NCBI GenBank assembly: GCA_039654915.1
Contig: CM077594.1
Span: 107,212,893 to 107,276,892, forward strand
Origin: Aquilaria yunnanensis
Lineage: Eukaryota > Streptophyta > Magnoliopsida > Malvales > Thymelaeaceae
DNA length: 64,000 nt
Direction: 5' to 3'
Shown piece after piece: positions 1 through 11,193 of the stretch (position 1 is the first letter of the stretch; each line of letters opens with the position of its first letter). A program made the translations under genes and the position numbers. A model generated the notes under the pieces. It was not told where the DNA came from. It searched no databases and worked only from the letters and a program-made list of their open reading frames with translations.

Positions 1-1290
1 ATGAAATGGTAGGCTACCGAGAAAGGGAACTTGTGCAAGTGCCTAAAGGATGTAATGTTGACCAGGAGTTTGACTTTAAGATTGGGATGAAGTATTGAGC
101 TGAAATTTGGCAGTCATGGTTACCTGCATAATTAGGACTTTTTGGCTCAATTTGAATGAATTTGAGGCACCACAACTTATAAATCAATTAATATGTAGTT
201 ATGCTGGAAAAGTGACCAGCAAAGATATTTTTACTTCAAACTTTAGGTAAATGGCCTCGAATTTTGGTTTTCTCAGTTTGGAAGACTTTGAGATGTACAA
301 AAGAAGTTTACTGTAAATTTTGGTTCGATTTGGAGCATAGGAACTCAATTAGGCTCTTTGAGTCCAAAATATTGCTCAAATGGCCAGCAGAAGAAGAATC
401 GCTTCAAAACATTGGAAGAGGACTTATAAATTGGTATGTTGGGGCCAAGACAAGTTTATCATATCAAAAATATGGTGACTGAAATGTTTGGTGTTAATTG
501 GAACACTGCAACTCAAGATACCTTCTAAAACCAAGGATTGTGCTAAAACAATCAGCAGAACGAAACAGGCTTCAAACTCTTAAAAGAAGGCTTCAAAATT
601 TAGGGGTTGAAGATGGAACAAGGTCTTGAAACTATTTCATCAAGGAAAATGGTTCCAAAATGAAATGGTAGGCTGCCGAGAAAGGGAACTTGTGCAAGTG
701 CCTAAAGGATGTAATGTTGACCAGGAGTTTGACTTTAAGATTGGGATGAAGTATTGAGCTGAAATTTGGCAGTCATGGTTACCTGCATAATTAGGACTTT
801 TCGGCTCAATTTGAATGAATTTGAGGCACCACAACTTAGAAATCAATTAATATGTAGTTATGCTGGAAAAGTGACCAGCAAAGATATTTTTGCTTCAAAC
901 TTCAGGTAAATGGCCTCAAATTTTGGTTTTCTCAGTTTGGAAGACTTTGATATGTACAAAAGAAGTTTACTGTAAATTTTGGTTCGATTTGGAGCATAGG
1001 AACTCAATTAGGCTCTTTGAGTCCAAAATATTGCTCAAATGGCCAGCAGAAGAAGAATCACTTCAAAACATTGGAAGAGGACTTATAAATTGGTATGTTG
1101 GGGCCAAGACAAGTTTATTATATCAAAAATATGGTGATTGGAATGTTTGGTGTTAATTGGAATACTGCAACTCAAGATACCCTCTAAAACCAAGGATTGT
1201 GCTAAAACAATCAGCAGAATGAAACAGGCTTCAAACTCTTAAAAAAAGGCTTCAAAATTTAGGAGTTGAAGCTGGAACAAGTCTTAAATA
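1..1290. repeat. Two tandem copies of a ~659-bp non-coding unit
   Basis: The sequence beginning at base 2 restarts at base 661 with only scattered substitutions, so two near-identical units of about 659 bp lie head to tail. The first may extend off the left edge. A third, much more diverged start of the unit is visible around 1357-1430. Short open frames inside the copies are repeated with the unit and show no domain, so I do not call genes. The character is that of transposon-derived or satellite-like filler DNA; the family is not recognised. Confidence 0.85.
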
Positions 1291-2567
1291 TCTAAATCAG
1301 GGTCACTGCAAAATATTATGTCAGTTGGACCACTAGAACTCCAAAAGACCTAGTGAAATGAAGGCTGCGTGCTACTGGAACCTGCATAAGTGACTTGTTG
1401 GAGCAGGTTTGACTCAACTTGACTTTGGGCAAGAAAGGGAATTTTTGAGTAAAATTTTGCAGATAATGTTATACTGCAAAAATGGACTTACTTATGTCCT
1501 TAAACCAGATTAATACATAAAGAATCTGGTTTTGCATCTAGCCAACAAATGTCACCCGTAGAAAAGAAGATTTCCTTGAAAATCAAGGAAGACATTTTCT
1601 AAGTTGAATTTTAAGGTTTTAAACCAAGTTGTTATACTAAAAGATTGGTTTCTGAAAAATCTGAGATAAAATGAGGTTGTAGAACCTGAACTGACACTCA
1701 AATCCACTATTTTTAAGCAAACTAAGAAGAAATCAACTCAAAAGGGATGAAAAGGCCTTTTAGAAGAGAACTTTACCGCATAAATTTGAATAAAATACAA
1801 GTCAACCAGAAAAACGCCCATAAATAGGAATAATGAATGCTATTTTATTTCAAGGATTAGAAAATAATGCTTCTAGGTACAGTTCCATTTTATTCCTCAC
1901 CCTTCTATTCCACAAATTTTGACCTTCTGTTCTGTACAGTTCCCTCACCGCCCTTCTATTCCTTACCCTTCTCTCACATCATCTTTTCTACTGTAATAAG
2001 ATTTGCTGTAGACCAGGAAACTCGTTTGGGCCACTTACCTCTGCTCCCTTAAATTATTTCCTCTCTTACTTTGTCATCCAACAATGTCAAAACCAAGTGA
2101 TTTTTATAATCTTATCCGGGTTTACACAGGCTTATAGTATGTTCCTTAATTATTGTATTACCTGTTCCAACTTCTCCTAGACTACGGCTATAAGAATAAT
2201 TATGGCTTCAGAAGCATGATACAGAAGCCTCTTACCTCTGAAAAGCCCACATTCACTTGTTCTAGCTCTTAGTAAGTCAATGAGTGTAGCCATTTAAGAA
2301 GCCACATATGAGAAATCAAATATATATGGAACCAAGAGAGAAGAATGCAATTTTATAGCTTCTTAGCTCCATAGCTTGTAATTTGTATCAAGCTAAGGAA
2401 TCTCTCTCAAAGTAAGAAAATCCCAAAATAAATTTGATCTATTCAATAAAATCAGCTAAAAATTAATTTTCAAGAAAAATGTGTTTTAGCGACGGCCATT
2501 TTCAGTAGCTATGCATAACTAGAGACATTATATCTAAAACAAATATGTTAACTCTGAGCTGCTACAA
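1291..2567. other. Unassigned AT-rich sequence
   Basis: Apart from the diverged third start of the left-edge repeat near 1357-1430, I see no gene, RNA or element here. A 61-residue open frame at 1867-2052 has the composition of random pyrimidine-rich DNA. Confidence 0.5.
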
Positions 2568-3432
2568 ATGGGGAAAAAAAAAGAAGGTAGCAGAAACCAA
2601 ACCTTGAAGTATATGATGGGATCCAATGAACATCTCCAAAAGGTTCACAATTACAGATTCAAGAAGCAAATCCGGTTGCCTAATTTGTGCAAGAAAATAG
2701 TAAATAAATATTGTTTGCATTGTATTAGAAGTAAACAGAACCTTAAATAAAAAATTACTCCACTAGGCTTAAACCAACAGATCAGATTTTAACAAAGAAA
2801 TGATTAACATGACAAACATACCAGATAAATAGATCCTTCCCTAGCAGTGAAAGAATGATAAGAGGACAACTTGCAAGAACTTCCCACTAGAAAAGCGTCA
2901 AACAAGCAGGCTGCAGCAGAGGTTCAACAAGACGGATGGATCAATGTATTTAGGATACTTGGGGAATCAAATGAGTGAATATATGGTTACATAGAAAAAT
3001 GAACAAAAAGAGGATAGCAAAAACCAAACCTTGAAGTATATGATGGGATCCAATGAAAGTCTCCAAAGGTTCACAATTAGAGATTCAAGTAGCAAATCCG
3101 GTAGCCTAATTTGTGCAAGAAAAAATGAAATAAATATTGTAGGCATTGTATTAGCAGCAAACAGAACCTTAAATAAAAAATTACTCCAGTAGGCTTCAAC
3201 CAGCAGATCAAATATGAACAGGTAAATGATTAACATGACAAACATACCAGATAAATAGATAATACCCTAGCAGTGAAATAATGACAACAGGACAACTTGC
3301 AAGAATATCCTACTAGAAAAGCATCAGACAAGCAGGCTGCAGCAGAGGTTCAACCAGACAGCTGAACCAATGTATTTAAGATACTTAGGGAATCAAATGA
3401 CTGAATATATGGTAACATAGAAAAATGAACAA
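2568..3432. repeat. Tandem duplication of a ~432-bp unit
   Basis: Bases 2568-3000 and 3001-3432 are two copies of one segment, similar over their whole length, including the runs around the shared GATGGGATCCAATGAA and GCAGGCTGCAGCAGAGG blocks. Copies differ by scattered substitutions and small indels. The open frames in each copy do not correspond to a known protein. Confidence 0.8.
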
Positions 3433-4159
3433 ATAGGAGTTGATGTTTAATTTTCCACAAGTCCTATAAACATATACGTACAACTATGTATTTTCTAAGT
3501 ACCCCGTTTCCAAATATGTGTACATTATGAAAATTTGGCTGAGAATAATTGCCATTTTTGGGACAAACAATGCCACCATTTCACTCAGTAGGGATAAAAA
3601 GAAAAGAAAAGAAATCAAGTTGTAGTCAGTGACTCACCAAAACAATCCCTAAAACCCATCAAATTGCTATACTGGAACTTTTGGTCTGCAAGCTTCAGCG
3701 CTAACCAGAATCTTCCAGGCACTCCACCTCTGTAACGACAGCTTTCGGGAAATATTAATCCTAGAAGGAGAAGCAGCTGTTATAGTGCAAATTGACAAGA
3801 GACCGGTAGATACGTAAACATATGAACACACTAACTTTTCAGATTGCTTTATTCTCAGCAACAGACTAAAACGAACCTCAAAATGCTGTCATACAAGTTC
3901 AGGTGCAAATCGAAGATGAGCAAGGATTTCACACGAACAATGGTCGCACCAACACGTACAACAAATAAACCAAGTCAGAAGAGTAGAGAAATTTATTTAA
4001 ACTGCCAATGAGCAAACAGTCCAAATCACAATGCAAGTCAACTAAAACCCTAATTAGAACAGACAATTCGAGACCAAAATCAATGTGAACTGAAAGTTAG
4101 AGAGCTTAACGTGAGTCAGGAGAAGGACATCGCGACTAAACGTACCGGTAGGGAGGATC
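3433..4159. other. Unassigned sequence left of the duplicated leader-like block
   Basis: No complete gene is recognised. A pyrimidine-rich stretch ending in an AG acceptor lies on the minus strand near 4090-4110 and could be a splice acceptor belonging to the GC-rich block to its right, but no coding exon can be assigned. Confidence 0.35.
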
Positions 4160-4540
4160 GATTACATTTGATTCGGGCCGACCCAGCAGAGCAACAGACG
4201 GTACCCTCACCGATTCGCAAGGTAGGCGACGCAAGAACGATGGGGCTTTCGAGGAGAGGTGGCGATTTAGGCTGGGGAACGGGAGGCTTCCCCTAAATTT
4301 TAGCAGGCGAGCAGCGGGTTAGAAGTGGAGAGGAAACACAAGGCTTCGCGCAGACAATCATGTTACCTTCGATTCGGGCCAACCCAGCAGAGCAACAAAC
4401 GAGCAACTACCAATTCGCAAGGTAGGGGAGTGAAGAACAACTGGGGCTTTCAAGGAGAGGTAGCGATTTAGGCTGGGCAAGGGGAGGGAAAGCAAATTTT
4501 AGCAGGGCAGCAGGGGTTTAGAAGTGGAGAGGGAACATAA
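4160..4540 (-). repeat. GC-rich ~200-bp tandem duplication, possibly a promoter/5' leader
   Basis: Two copies of a GC-rich segment (about 4160-4340 and 4360-4540) repeat the same succession of blocks, including GATTCGGGCC, ACCCAGCAGAGCAAC and AGGAGAGGTRGCGATTTAGG. On the minus strand each copy reads as a pyrimidine-rich leader followed by a possible splice donor after CTTGCGAATYG. The sharp rise in GC over the neighbouring DNA is what plant promoters and first exons look like. No start codon with a convincing frame follows, so the block may be a duplicated non-coding first exon, a relic, or part of a mobile element. Confidence 0.4.
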
Positions 4541-4599
4541 CGCATCGTGTAGACAGTGATAAGAGGAGAACACGGTGCGTTGGAGGGGAAAAAAATACT

Positions 4600-6537
4600 A
4601 AGTGCTACGACGGCTATGTGTCGCTTAGAAGTAATAAAGGGTTAACCCTCATGTGACAATAAATCAATGGTCAATTAATATAATTTTTATTAAATAGATT
4701 ATTTGTTAATTACTCATTCATATTTAGAGATTTGTATGTTTAATTAATAAAATTAAAAATTATAATTATACAATTAAACAAGTCACATAACAAACGATAA
4801 CTGGTTTTATATTCAATTATATTTAACATAAACAATAAGTAAAATAAAATATGAAAAATTGGAGGTCACATTATAATGATTAAATAATCGACAAGTACTA
4901 AAGGCTATTAAGACATAAATTATTAGCGACTGCTAACAGTTGGTAAATTACCGTGGTCAAACCTTCACGGTTAACTATAAGTAAATTACCAATGTCAGGC
5001 AGCTAAACTTTAATTTGACTTAGATATCAACAAAATAATAGCTTACCCACCACTCATTTCCCAAAATAATTTTTATGACTAATATCATAAAGTAGTTTAT
5101 CATGTTGAATATGTCAAGTAGCGGCCCATAACCATCTAATAAATTTTTATCCGAGTTTAAGGTCCACAAATCAACAAAAGTTCAAATATTTAAAAAATAT
5201 ATATGTTTATGTTAAAGGAGATGACGATTGAGAATAAAAAAAACTAACACATGAGAACTATTACTATTTTATGATGGATATTGTTAAATTTAGCGATGAG
5301 TAAAAGTCACTAAATTAGCGACGGTAACATGTCATTAAATTTAGTGACGCATAACCATCACTAAATTAGCGACGGTAACCCGTCACTAAATTAGCGACGC
5401 ATACACGTCACTAAATTAGCGACTATAAGGCGTCACTAAAATAGTGACGGCAAACCGTCACTAATTTTAGCGACGTATAACCATCACTAAGTAGCGGCAG
5501 CCAACAGTCACTAATGTTAGCGACGGATAATAACCCGTAACTAATATTAACGACGTATAACCGTCATTAAATTAGCGACGTTAAGGCGTCACTAAATTAG
5601 GGATTTTAACTATCACTTATTTAGCGAAGATAACCAAATACAAACTTTAGCAATGTTTAACAGTCAGTAAATTTTCAACAGTAAATTATCACATAAAGCC
5701 CGGTGAAACTTTTACGACGGATATATTCGTTGTGTATTAATATTTTTGTTTTATTATTCTGTTTATTTAAACAAGATTATTTGTTGTAATGCTAAAGATA
5801 CAGCAAATTGTTGGATAGAAGGGTCTCAATAACGTAAATAAAATTCATATAATCTTAATTACAATTGTTTCGTGAGGAAAAAAATATCTACAATCTAAAT
5901 ACATTTGTATTATATCAACTGAAATAATTTATGTTGTGTGAGAATTTGAGACGTCAAACAATTTTCGGCTATAATATTTTCATCTTTCTGGTAGTGTATT
6001 CAAAAGTAATTATTTTCATCAACAGCACACTGATCACCAATGCGTGAAACCAACACGTTTAGCTGTTGGTAATTTTTAATTTTTTTTACCAACGATCTGA
6101 CGTGTTGGTAATTACTAACATACAACCCGTTAGTAGATCAGACTACCAAGTGTGTGTGTGTGAAATCAATTTTTCCAATATGTCTAGATATTGAGAATTT
6201 TATTTTTGAAAATAAAAGTAATTATTTATGTTTAATCACATAACAATTTATCATAAAAAATGACAACCACATGAGAACCCAAACTTTTATTTTTTTTTAT
6301 TTTTTTAGTTTAACGACGCATAATCGTCACTAATTTAGCGACGGCTGTTAGTTGCTAACTTTAGCGACGCGTAGCCGTCACTAATTAGCGACGGCTACGC
6401 GTCGCTAAAATTTAGCGACTAACAGCCGTCGCTAAAGTCTCACCGGAATATTACCGACTATTAACTGTCGCTAATTAGTGACGGTTTTTGGCCGTCACTA
6501 ATTAAACCGTCGCTAAATTCGATTTTTCTTGTAGTGG
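4600..6537 (-). mobile_element. Degenerate CACTA-like transposon DNA
   Basis: Bases 5270-5640 and 6300-6520 hold about two dozen copies, in both orientations, of a ~10-bp motif close to TTAGCGACGG. Dense subterminal repeats of this kind are a hallmark of CACTA (En/Spm) elements. Two element-end-like sequences are present on the minus strand: CACTACAAGAAAAATC ending at 6537, and CACTACCAGAAAGATG ending at 5996. The first matches the canonical CACTA terminus. I found no matching left terminus and no transposase, so this is probably one or two nested, deleted copies. The left boundary is placed only where the motif first appears, near 4600. Confidence 0.6.
6334..6436. repeat. 103-bp palindrome built of subterminal repeats
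   Basis: Two ~46-bp arms are near-perfect reverse complements around a short AT centre at 6380-6389, so this part of the CACTA-like end would form a long hairpin. The arms contain the same GCGACGG motif that fills the surrounding element. Confidence 0.75.
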
Positions 6538-6749
6538 GCGGCAAAGGTTATGGGTAAAAGTAAGAGTTGAGATAGGTTAAGGTATTTAAATTGGTTAGAT
6601 TATGGTTTTGTGTTTTGGGTTTTGTTTGGGCTTTTTTGGCTTTTTGGGCTTCTACATGTAAATAATATATGGGCTTTTAATATAAGATATATAAATTCAC
6701 ATTATATTGTTCTTATTATATTTAAAGTATATATTCTTATATACAATGC

Positions 6750-6755
6750 AATATC

Positions 6756-6805
<50 letters not shown>

Positions 6806-6812
6806 TATTAAA
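6750..6812. repeat. (TTA)n microsatellite
   Basis: An interrupted run of TTA/ATT trinucleotides of about 60 bases, within strongly AT-rich DNA that continues to about 6980. Confidence 0.9.
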
Positions 6813-7155
6813 AATATAATAATATATATTTAAAATATATCATATATATTATAATGTATAATGATAATAATCATATACAAAATTATATATTTTTTAAAAT
6901 AAAGTTTTAAATTTTTTAAAATATTTTTTTGAAAATAATAATTATAATATTTTTAATAATAATATTATTATTATATATTTAACTGTTACACGTTGGTAAT
7001 TACTAACGCACTGACACATTGGAAATCAACAGCACACTGATCACCAATACGTGAAACCAACGCGTTTAGCCGTTGGTAATTTTTAATTTTTTTTACCAAC
7101 GATCTGACATGTTGGTAATTACTAACATACAACCCGTTAGTAGATCAGACTACCA

Positions 7156-7186
<31 letters not shown>

Positions 7187-7221
7187 TCAATTTTTCCAAT
7201 ATGTCTAGATATTGAGAATTT

Positions 7222-8658
7222 CCATATAACTTTCTTTTGTACCTATACTAGGAGGAATAGCTATAGCAAAGATTTTTTTGACAAAAGATGTTTCATTCAA
7301 ACTAAAAGTGAGTTATACGGCATATATATTACAAACCAACGATAGCATAAGACTTTGAGGAACAACAAAAACTTAAAACTAGCCATGAAAAGGTTACTCA
7401 CTCCTGCAATATCAAATCAAGAGAAAATAATCGGATCAAACCGGAATAAATCTGAACTATATAACTCACAAATAACTGAAATAAAGTTCATAACAAGCTA
7501 ACAATAATCGAGCAGTACTAAAATCAACCAGGCATTATAAGTATGAATAAGATTATCTGTGAAAACAAAAGGACTACCTATAAAACATAAGAAAATAAAC
7601 GTTGACTTTATTCTATGCAATCACCTTCATATCTATTGTCTAACATTTGGATGCCTCAATAAATCCAAGATTCTAATAAATTTAAGAGAAAATCTAGATT
7701 CATCGTTATCTGCTTTCAATTTAAAATCGCTCTTGAATACCAAAATTTGAAGAAAATTGCATTTACCATAAAATCCAATAAATAATATTAGATAAAATTA
7801 GCCAGGTAATAAAATGACTGAAAGAAAACTAAGAGAGAACTAGCCAGATCCGGATCAAAATCCAAATATGGCAAAAAAACAATTAACAATACTGGGAGAG
7901 ATGGAGAAGGGAGAGGTGGCGCTTTTTTGGAGAAAACTAGGTATACCAATAATAATACATTTGCTACTTTTTGCACTCCTTAACCTAGATTATGGTACAT
8001 ACTTTCATGGAAGAAAATTTGAAGAAGTAAACTGAAGATCTTTCCCCACCTAGACAAGCTAAACAGCAGTAGCTTCTTATTTTCCCCCCAAAGCAATTAC
8101 CTTTTTCTAGTAAAAAATTAAAAATCAATAGTTCTTTCAAGAATGTAACTGACATGGTTGTATGACCAGATTGGACCAGGCAGATAAACTATTTCAATTG
8201 TCATCTATAAGATTCATTAGTCCATGTATTGTCTCATTAGAAGAAACTAGTAATCAGCCCGCACTTTGTTGTGGGTTGATCAACGAATATATAATTTTTT
8301 CATACTAATAACATTTTTAGAGAAAAATAGTACTTGAAAGAGTTATGAATTTAAAGCTAAGTGATGATCAATTCAAGGATTTTAAAAAGTTGGAATGTTC
8401 GAAAGTGTTGATAAACAATTTGAAAAATAAAAAACATACAGCAAGGAACGAAGATAATACATGTGGAATTTCAGTACAAACTGAGACTTTGACTGTAACT
8501 TATAAAAGTTTGAGAATTAAAACACCAAAATCAAAAGTTTATGACTTCTCCTATGTCTGTTAGAACATAATGGAACAAAAATGACCTATGTTGTGATTTA
8601 CCCATTTGTTTGATTTCTTGTTCCTCTTGTGCCAAAAGTCCGAAACACGTGCATTAAA

Positions 8659-8702
<44 letters not shown>

Positions 8703-9302
8703 CATAATGTGGCAAGAAGGACACTATTGCACCAGGTCTGGAGGCATGAGGCACAGGCTGGGAAACGGCAAGTGAAAGCCCAAGAGCAGGTTTAACTCAG
8801 CCCAAAAAGCAATTACTGTAGCAGAGAAAGTTACTGATGTTAATGTCCCATTAAGGCTTGTTGATTTAGTTAATATAATTGGTCATTAGAATCAGTGAAC
8901 AGTTAAATTATTAAACTGGAAAATCGGTGGTTTGCATTTTTTTTTGTTAATAGTTCTTTTGATGAATATTGTTTTTTGCGAATAACTGTTCTTTGATAAA
9001 TTAACTAGGAGAATTATAATTTTTACTGTAGAAAATAATAATTATTATCATAAATATGCATTTTATATATTTATGGCATATGAATAAGGTAACGATATTG
9101 ACAGATAGTAATTTTTTTCTTTTTTTTGAACCAAGAACTTGAACGGTTTTCTTTATGGTCCATATCTAAAAACTATGGTGATTAATTGATACGGAACGAA
9201 ATACAATATTATCGTATTCACCTTTTTCTTTATAGGCTCACTAAAAAAGGCACCTTACTCTTGTTTGTATTTCTAGAGTTTTTGATACATAGGAGGTTAA
9301 TT
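7222..9302. other. Unassigned AT-rich sequence
   Basis: Apart from the microsatellite at 8658-8702 I see no supported feature. Short open frames (for example 8345-8563) show no domain and no coding-like composition. Confidence 0.5.
8658..8702. repeat. Compound (AT)n(AC)n microsatellite
   Basis: About 29 bases of alternating A and T run directly into about 16 bases of AC repeats. Confidence 0.95.
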
Positions 9303-9734
9303 AAGGGGTGTAAATTAGTTGGGCTTTTATGGATAGTTCAAGCTTGAATTCGATTTAAACCTTATTAAACTGAGTTTTATTGAGCTTGAGTTCGAGCTTA
9401 AACCTGAAAATAAGCCGTATATCTTAAAGGATCTAGCTCGAGCTTATAAGTATGTGGCCCCGTAACATGATCCTTAAATAATAATGTATATAATACTTTG
9501 ATTATCTAGCTAATCAAAGAATTATTAGTTTAAATTGTTAAATTAATAAAATAAATTTTGTAAACGGCCCTTCATTCAAGTCTAGCAAGTTTTCACACGC
9601 CAAACCCAAGCCCTCATCAAGCCTAACTCGAGCCTTAAAATTTGAGCTCATACAATTAGAGTTCAAGCTCAAATAGTACTAATAACTTAAGAGGCCAAAG
9701 TTGAGCCACAAGCCTAAGTCCCTTTACACCCCTA
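9303..9734. mobile_element. hAT-like non-autonomous element (MITE)
   Basis: The left end AAGGGGTGTAAA and the right end TTTACACCCCTA are inverted repeats of the form common in plant hAT elements. The interior is rich in GAGCTTGAG/CTCGAGC blocks that are complementary between the two halves. A clean 8-bp target duplication was not found, so the exact ends are uncertain. The element at 20211-21031 has related ends and interior motifs. Confidence 0.55.
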
Positions 9735-9899
9735 GCTGTTCTAGTAATTGATCATAAATATTAGTCTTAATTATTAACTAGTAATCCAGTAACTAGTAAT
9801 CCAGCCAAGATTTTTTTGTTGTTATTGTATTTGCAGAGTTAATCATTAAACATTTAATCAGTGTCAACAATTTATTAGGATGACTTATTCTAATATAAT

Positions 9900-10045
9900 G
9901 AAAAAAAAGGTATTTTGAAATACCTCATTAATTCTAAGGTTTAGGGACCAAAGAGTACTACTGCTTGCTGCTGTGCTTGGTTTTGAACTCTAGACTTGTT
10001 GTTAACCATTAAAGTTTCCGACCACCAAGCCTAGAGGAAAAACCA
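9900..10045 (-). mobile_element. tRNA-derived SINE, copy A
   Basis: Read on the minus strand, the 5' part has a Pol III box A-like TAGGCTTGGTGGTC and a box B-like AGAGTTCAAAACC. The 3' end is a perfect small hairpin (GGTATTTCAAAATACC) followed by a T run. Two further copies occur at 10583-10735 and 13935-14086 in the same orientation. Confidence 0.65.
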
Positions 10046-10582
10046 GTTAGTGTCTTCAAAAGATATCATAATAGTATCTGAGGCAAAGCAGGCTCACACA
10101 ATTGACCAGTCGCCAGACAACTTTTTCTAGACAATTTTTTTTTTTTGGCAAAAAGGATCAATTCTACAGTTCTGCTCACTAGTAATGAGCTTGTTGCAAC
10201 CCTTACATAATTTGCTAGTTGGAAGAAGGATAGAAATTTATAAACACCTCAAAATTGGTTCTATGTGCGATTCAGTTTACCTCATATATGTTTTCACAAA
10301 TAATTCAACATAATCGAGTTTTTAGATGATTCCTCATAAATTCACAAGATTAAAATCTTATAAAAGTTAAGTGTAAAAGATTTACGCAGACTTGTGCATG
10401 ATTACATAAATTAAATCGTAAAGATATAATTGATTGTTATGTGCGTGGCAAAAAGTGATACAATTGTTACATATGTTTTACTAACGATATTTATTTAATT
10501 ATTTATTTATCTATGTATGTATAGAAGAGGTATTTCATATGTTCTACTAACGATATTTATTTATTTATCTAGGTATATATAG
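10046..10582. other. Unassigned sequence between two SINE copies
   Basis: AT-rich, no supported gene. The right part (from about 10468) contains a local ~60-bp duplication including a partial SINE end. Confidence 0.5.
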
Positions 10583-10735
10583 AAAAGGTATTTTGAAATA
10601 CCTCTGTTTGAGCAAAGTTTTGAGGACTAATTTTGGTCAGTATTTTTTCCTTGCTGTTGGCCTTCGAACCCTATGCCTCGTTAGTTGATAATGAAGCTAC
10701 CAACCATTGAAGCGAGAGGGAAGGCCGACCAAACT
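10583..10735 (-). mobile_element. tRNA-derived SINE, copy B
   Basis: Same structure as the copy at 9900-10045: a box B-like AGGGTTCGAAGGCC near the 5' side on the minus strand, then the terminal hairpin and T-rich tail. The hairpin core is identical. Just to the right in minus-strand terms (10468-10599 on plus) a ~60-bp segment containing part of the SINE end is duplicated. Confidence 0.6.
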
Positions 10736-10963
10736 TCCTAAAAAAATTTAGACGTGCAGTATCAACAAACGAAAGGGCCAAAGAAAAAAAAAACTAAAAA
10801 CCAGCAACAAACCTCTTTTGTTGGTCTACTTTCTAAACACTTTCCAATCCGAAAGCATAGGGTTGATACGCCTTTTGAATTATTTTTAAGTGATTAAAAA
10901 TAGTCATTTTATGTATTTTATTCATTTTTATAGAAAATCATTAATTGAAAGATAAAATTTTAA

Positions 10964-11193
10964 TACTCTCGCCATCTCAAAATGGTTGAAAATTTTGAGT
11001 TTAAAATAAAGATTAAGAGAGGCAAAAAAATATGGTGTGTTATTTTCACCTTTGTCATTAATTTTTTACATGTAAAACAAGAAAGATGAAAAAGTAAATA
11101 TTGAAATGACCGTTTAAAAAAAATATGATAAAGTAATTTACTAAATAAATAATATTGAAAATATGGTGTAAACTATTTCGGATAGATTGAGTA
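10964..11193. mobile_element. Probable degenerate Stowaway-type MITE
   Basis: The left end TACTCTCGCCATCTCAAAAT and the reverse complement of the right end TACTCAATCTATCCGAAATA match the pattern of Stowaway termini, with a TA at both outer edges. The interior is AT-rich and non-coding. Divergence is high, so this is less certain than the copy at 14581-14930. Confidence 0.45.

Larger units (their letters stand above)
6021..7221. repeat. ~180-bp direct repeats with a variable GT tract
   Basis: Bases 6021-6200 recur at 7027-7221. The copies are almost identical but the GT run is about 13 bases in the left copy (6150-6162) and about 27 in the right (7157-7183). Both contain inverted CGTTGGTAA/TTACCAACG motifs, which suggests another transposon end family. 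The DNA between the copies holds the CACTA-like terminus at 6537 and AT-rich sequence. Confidence 0.75.
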
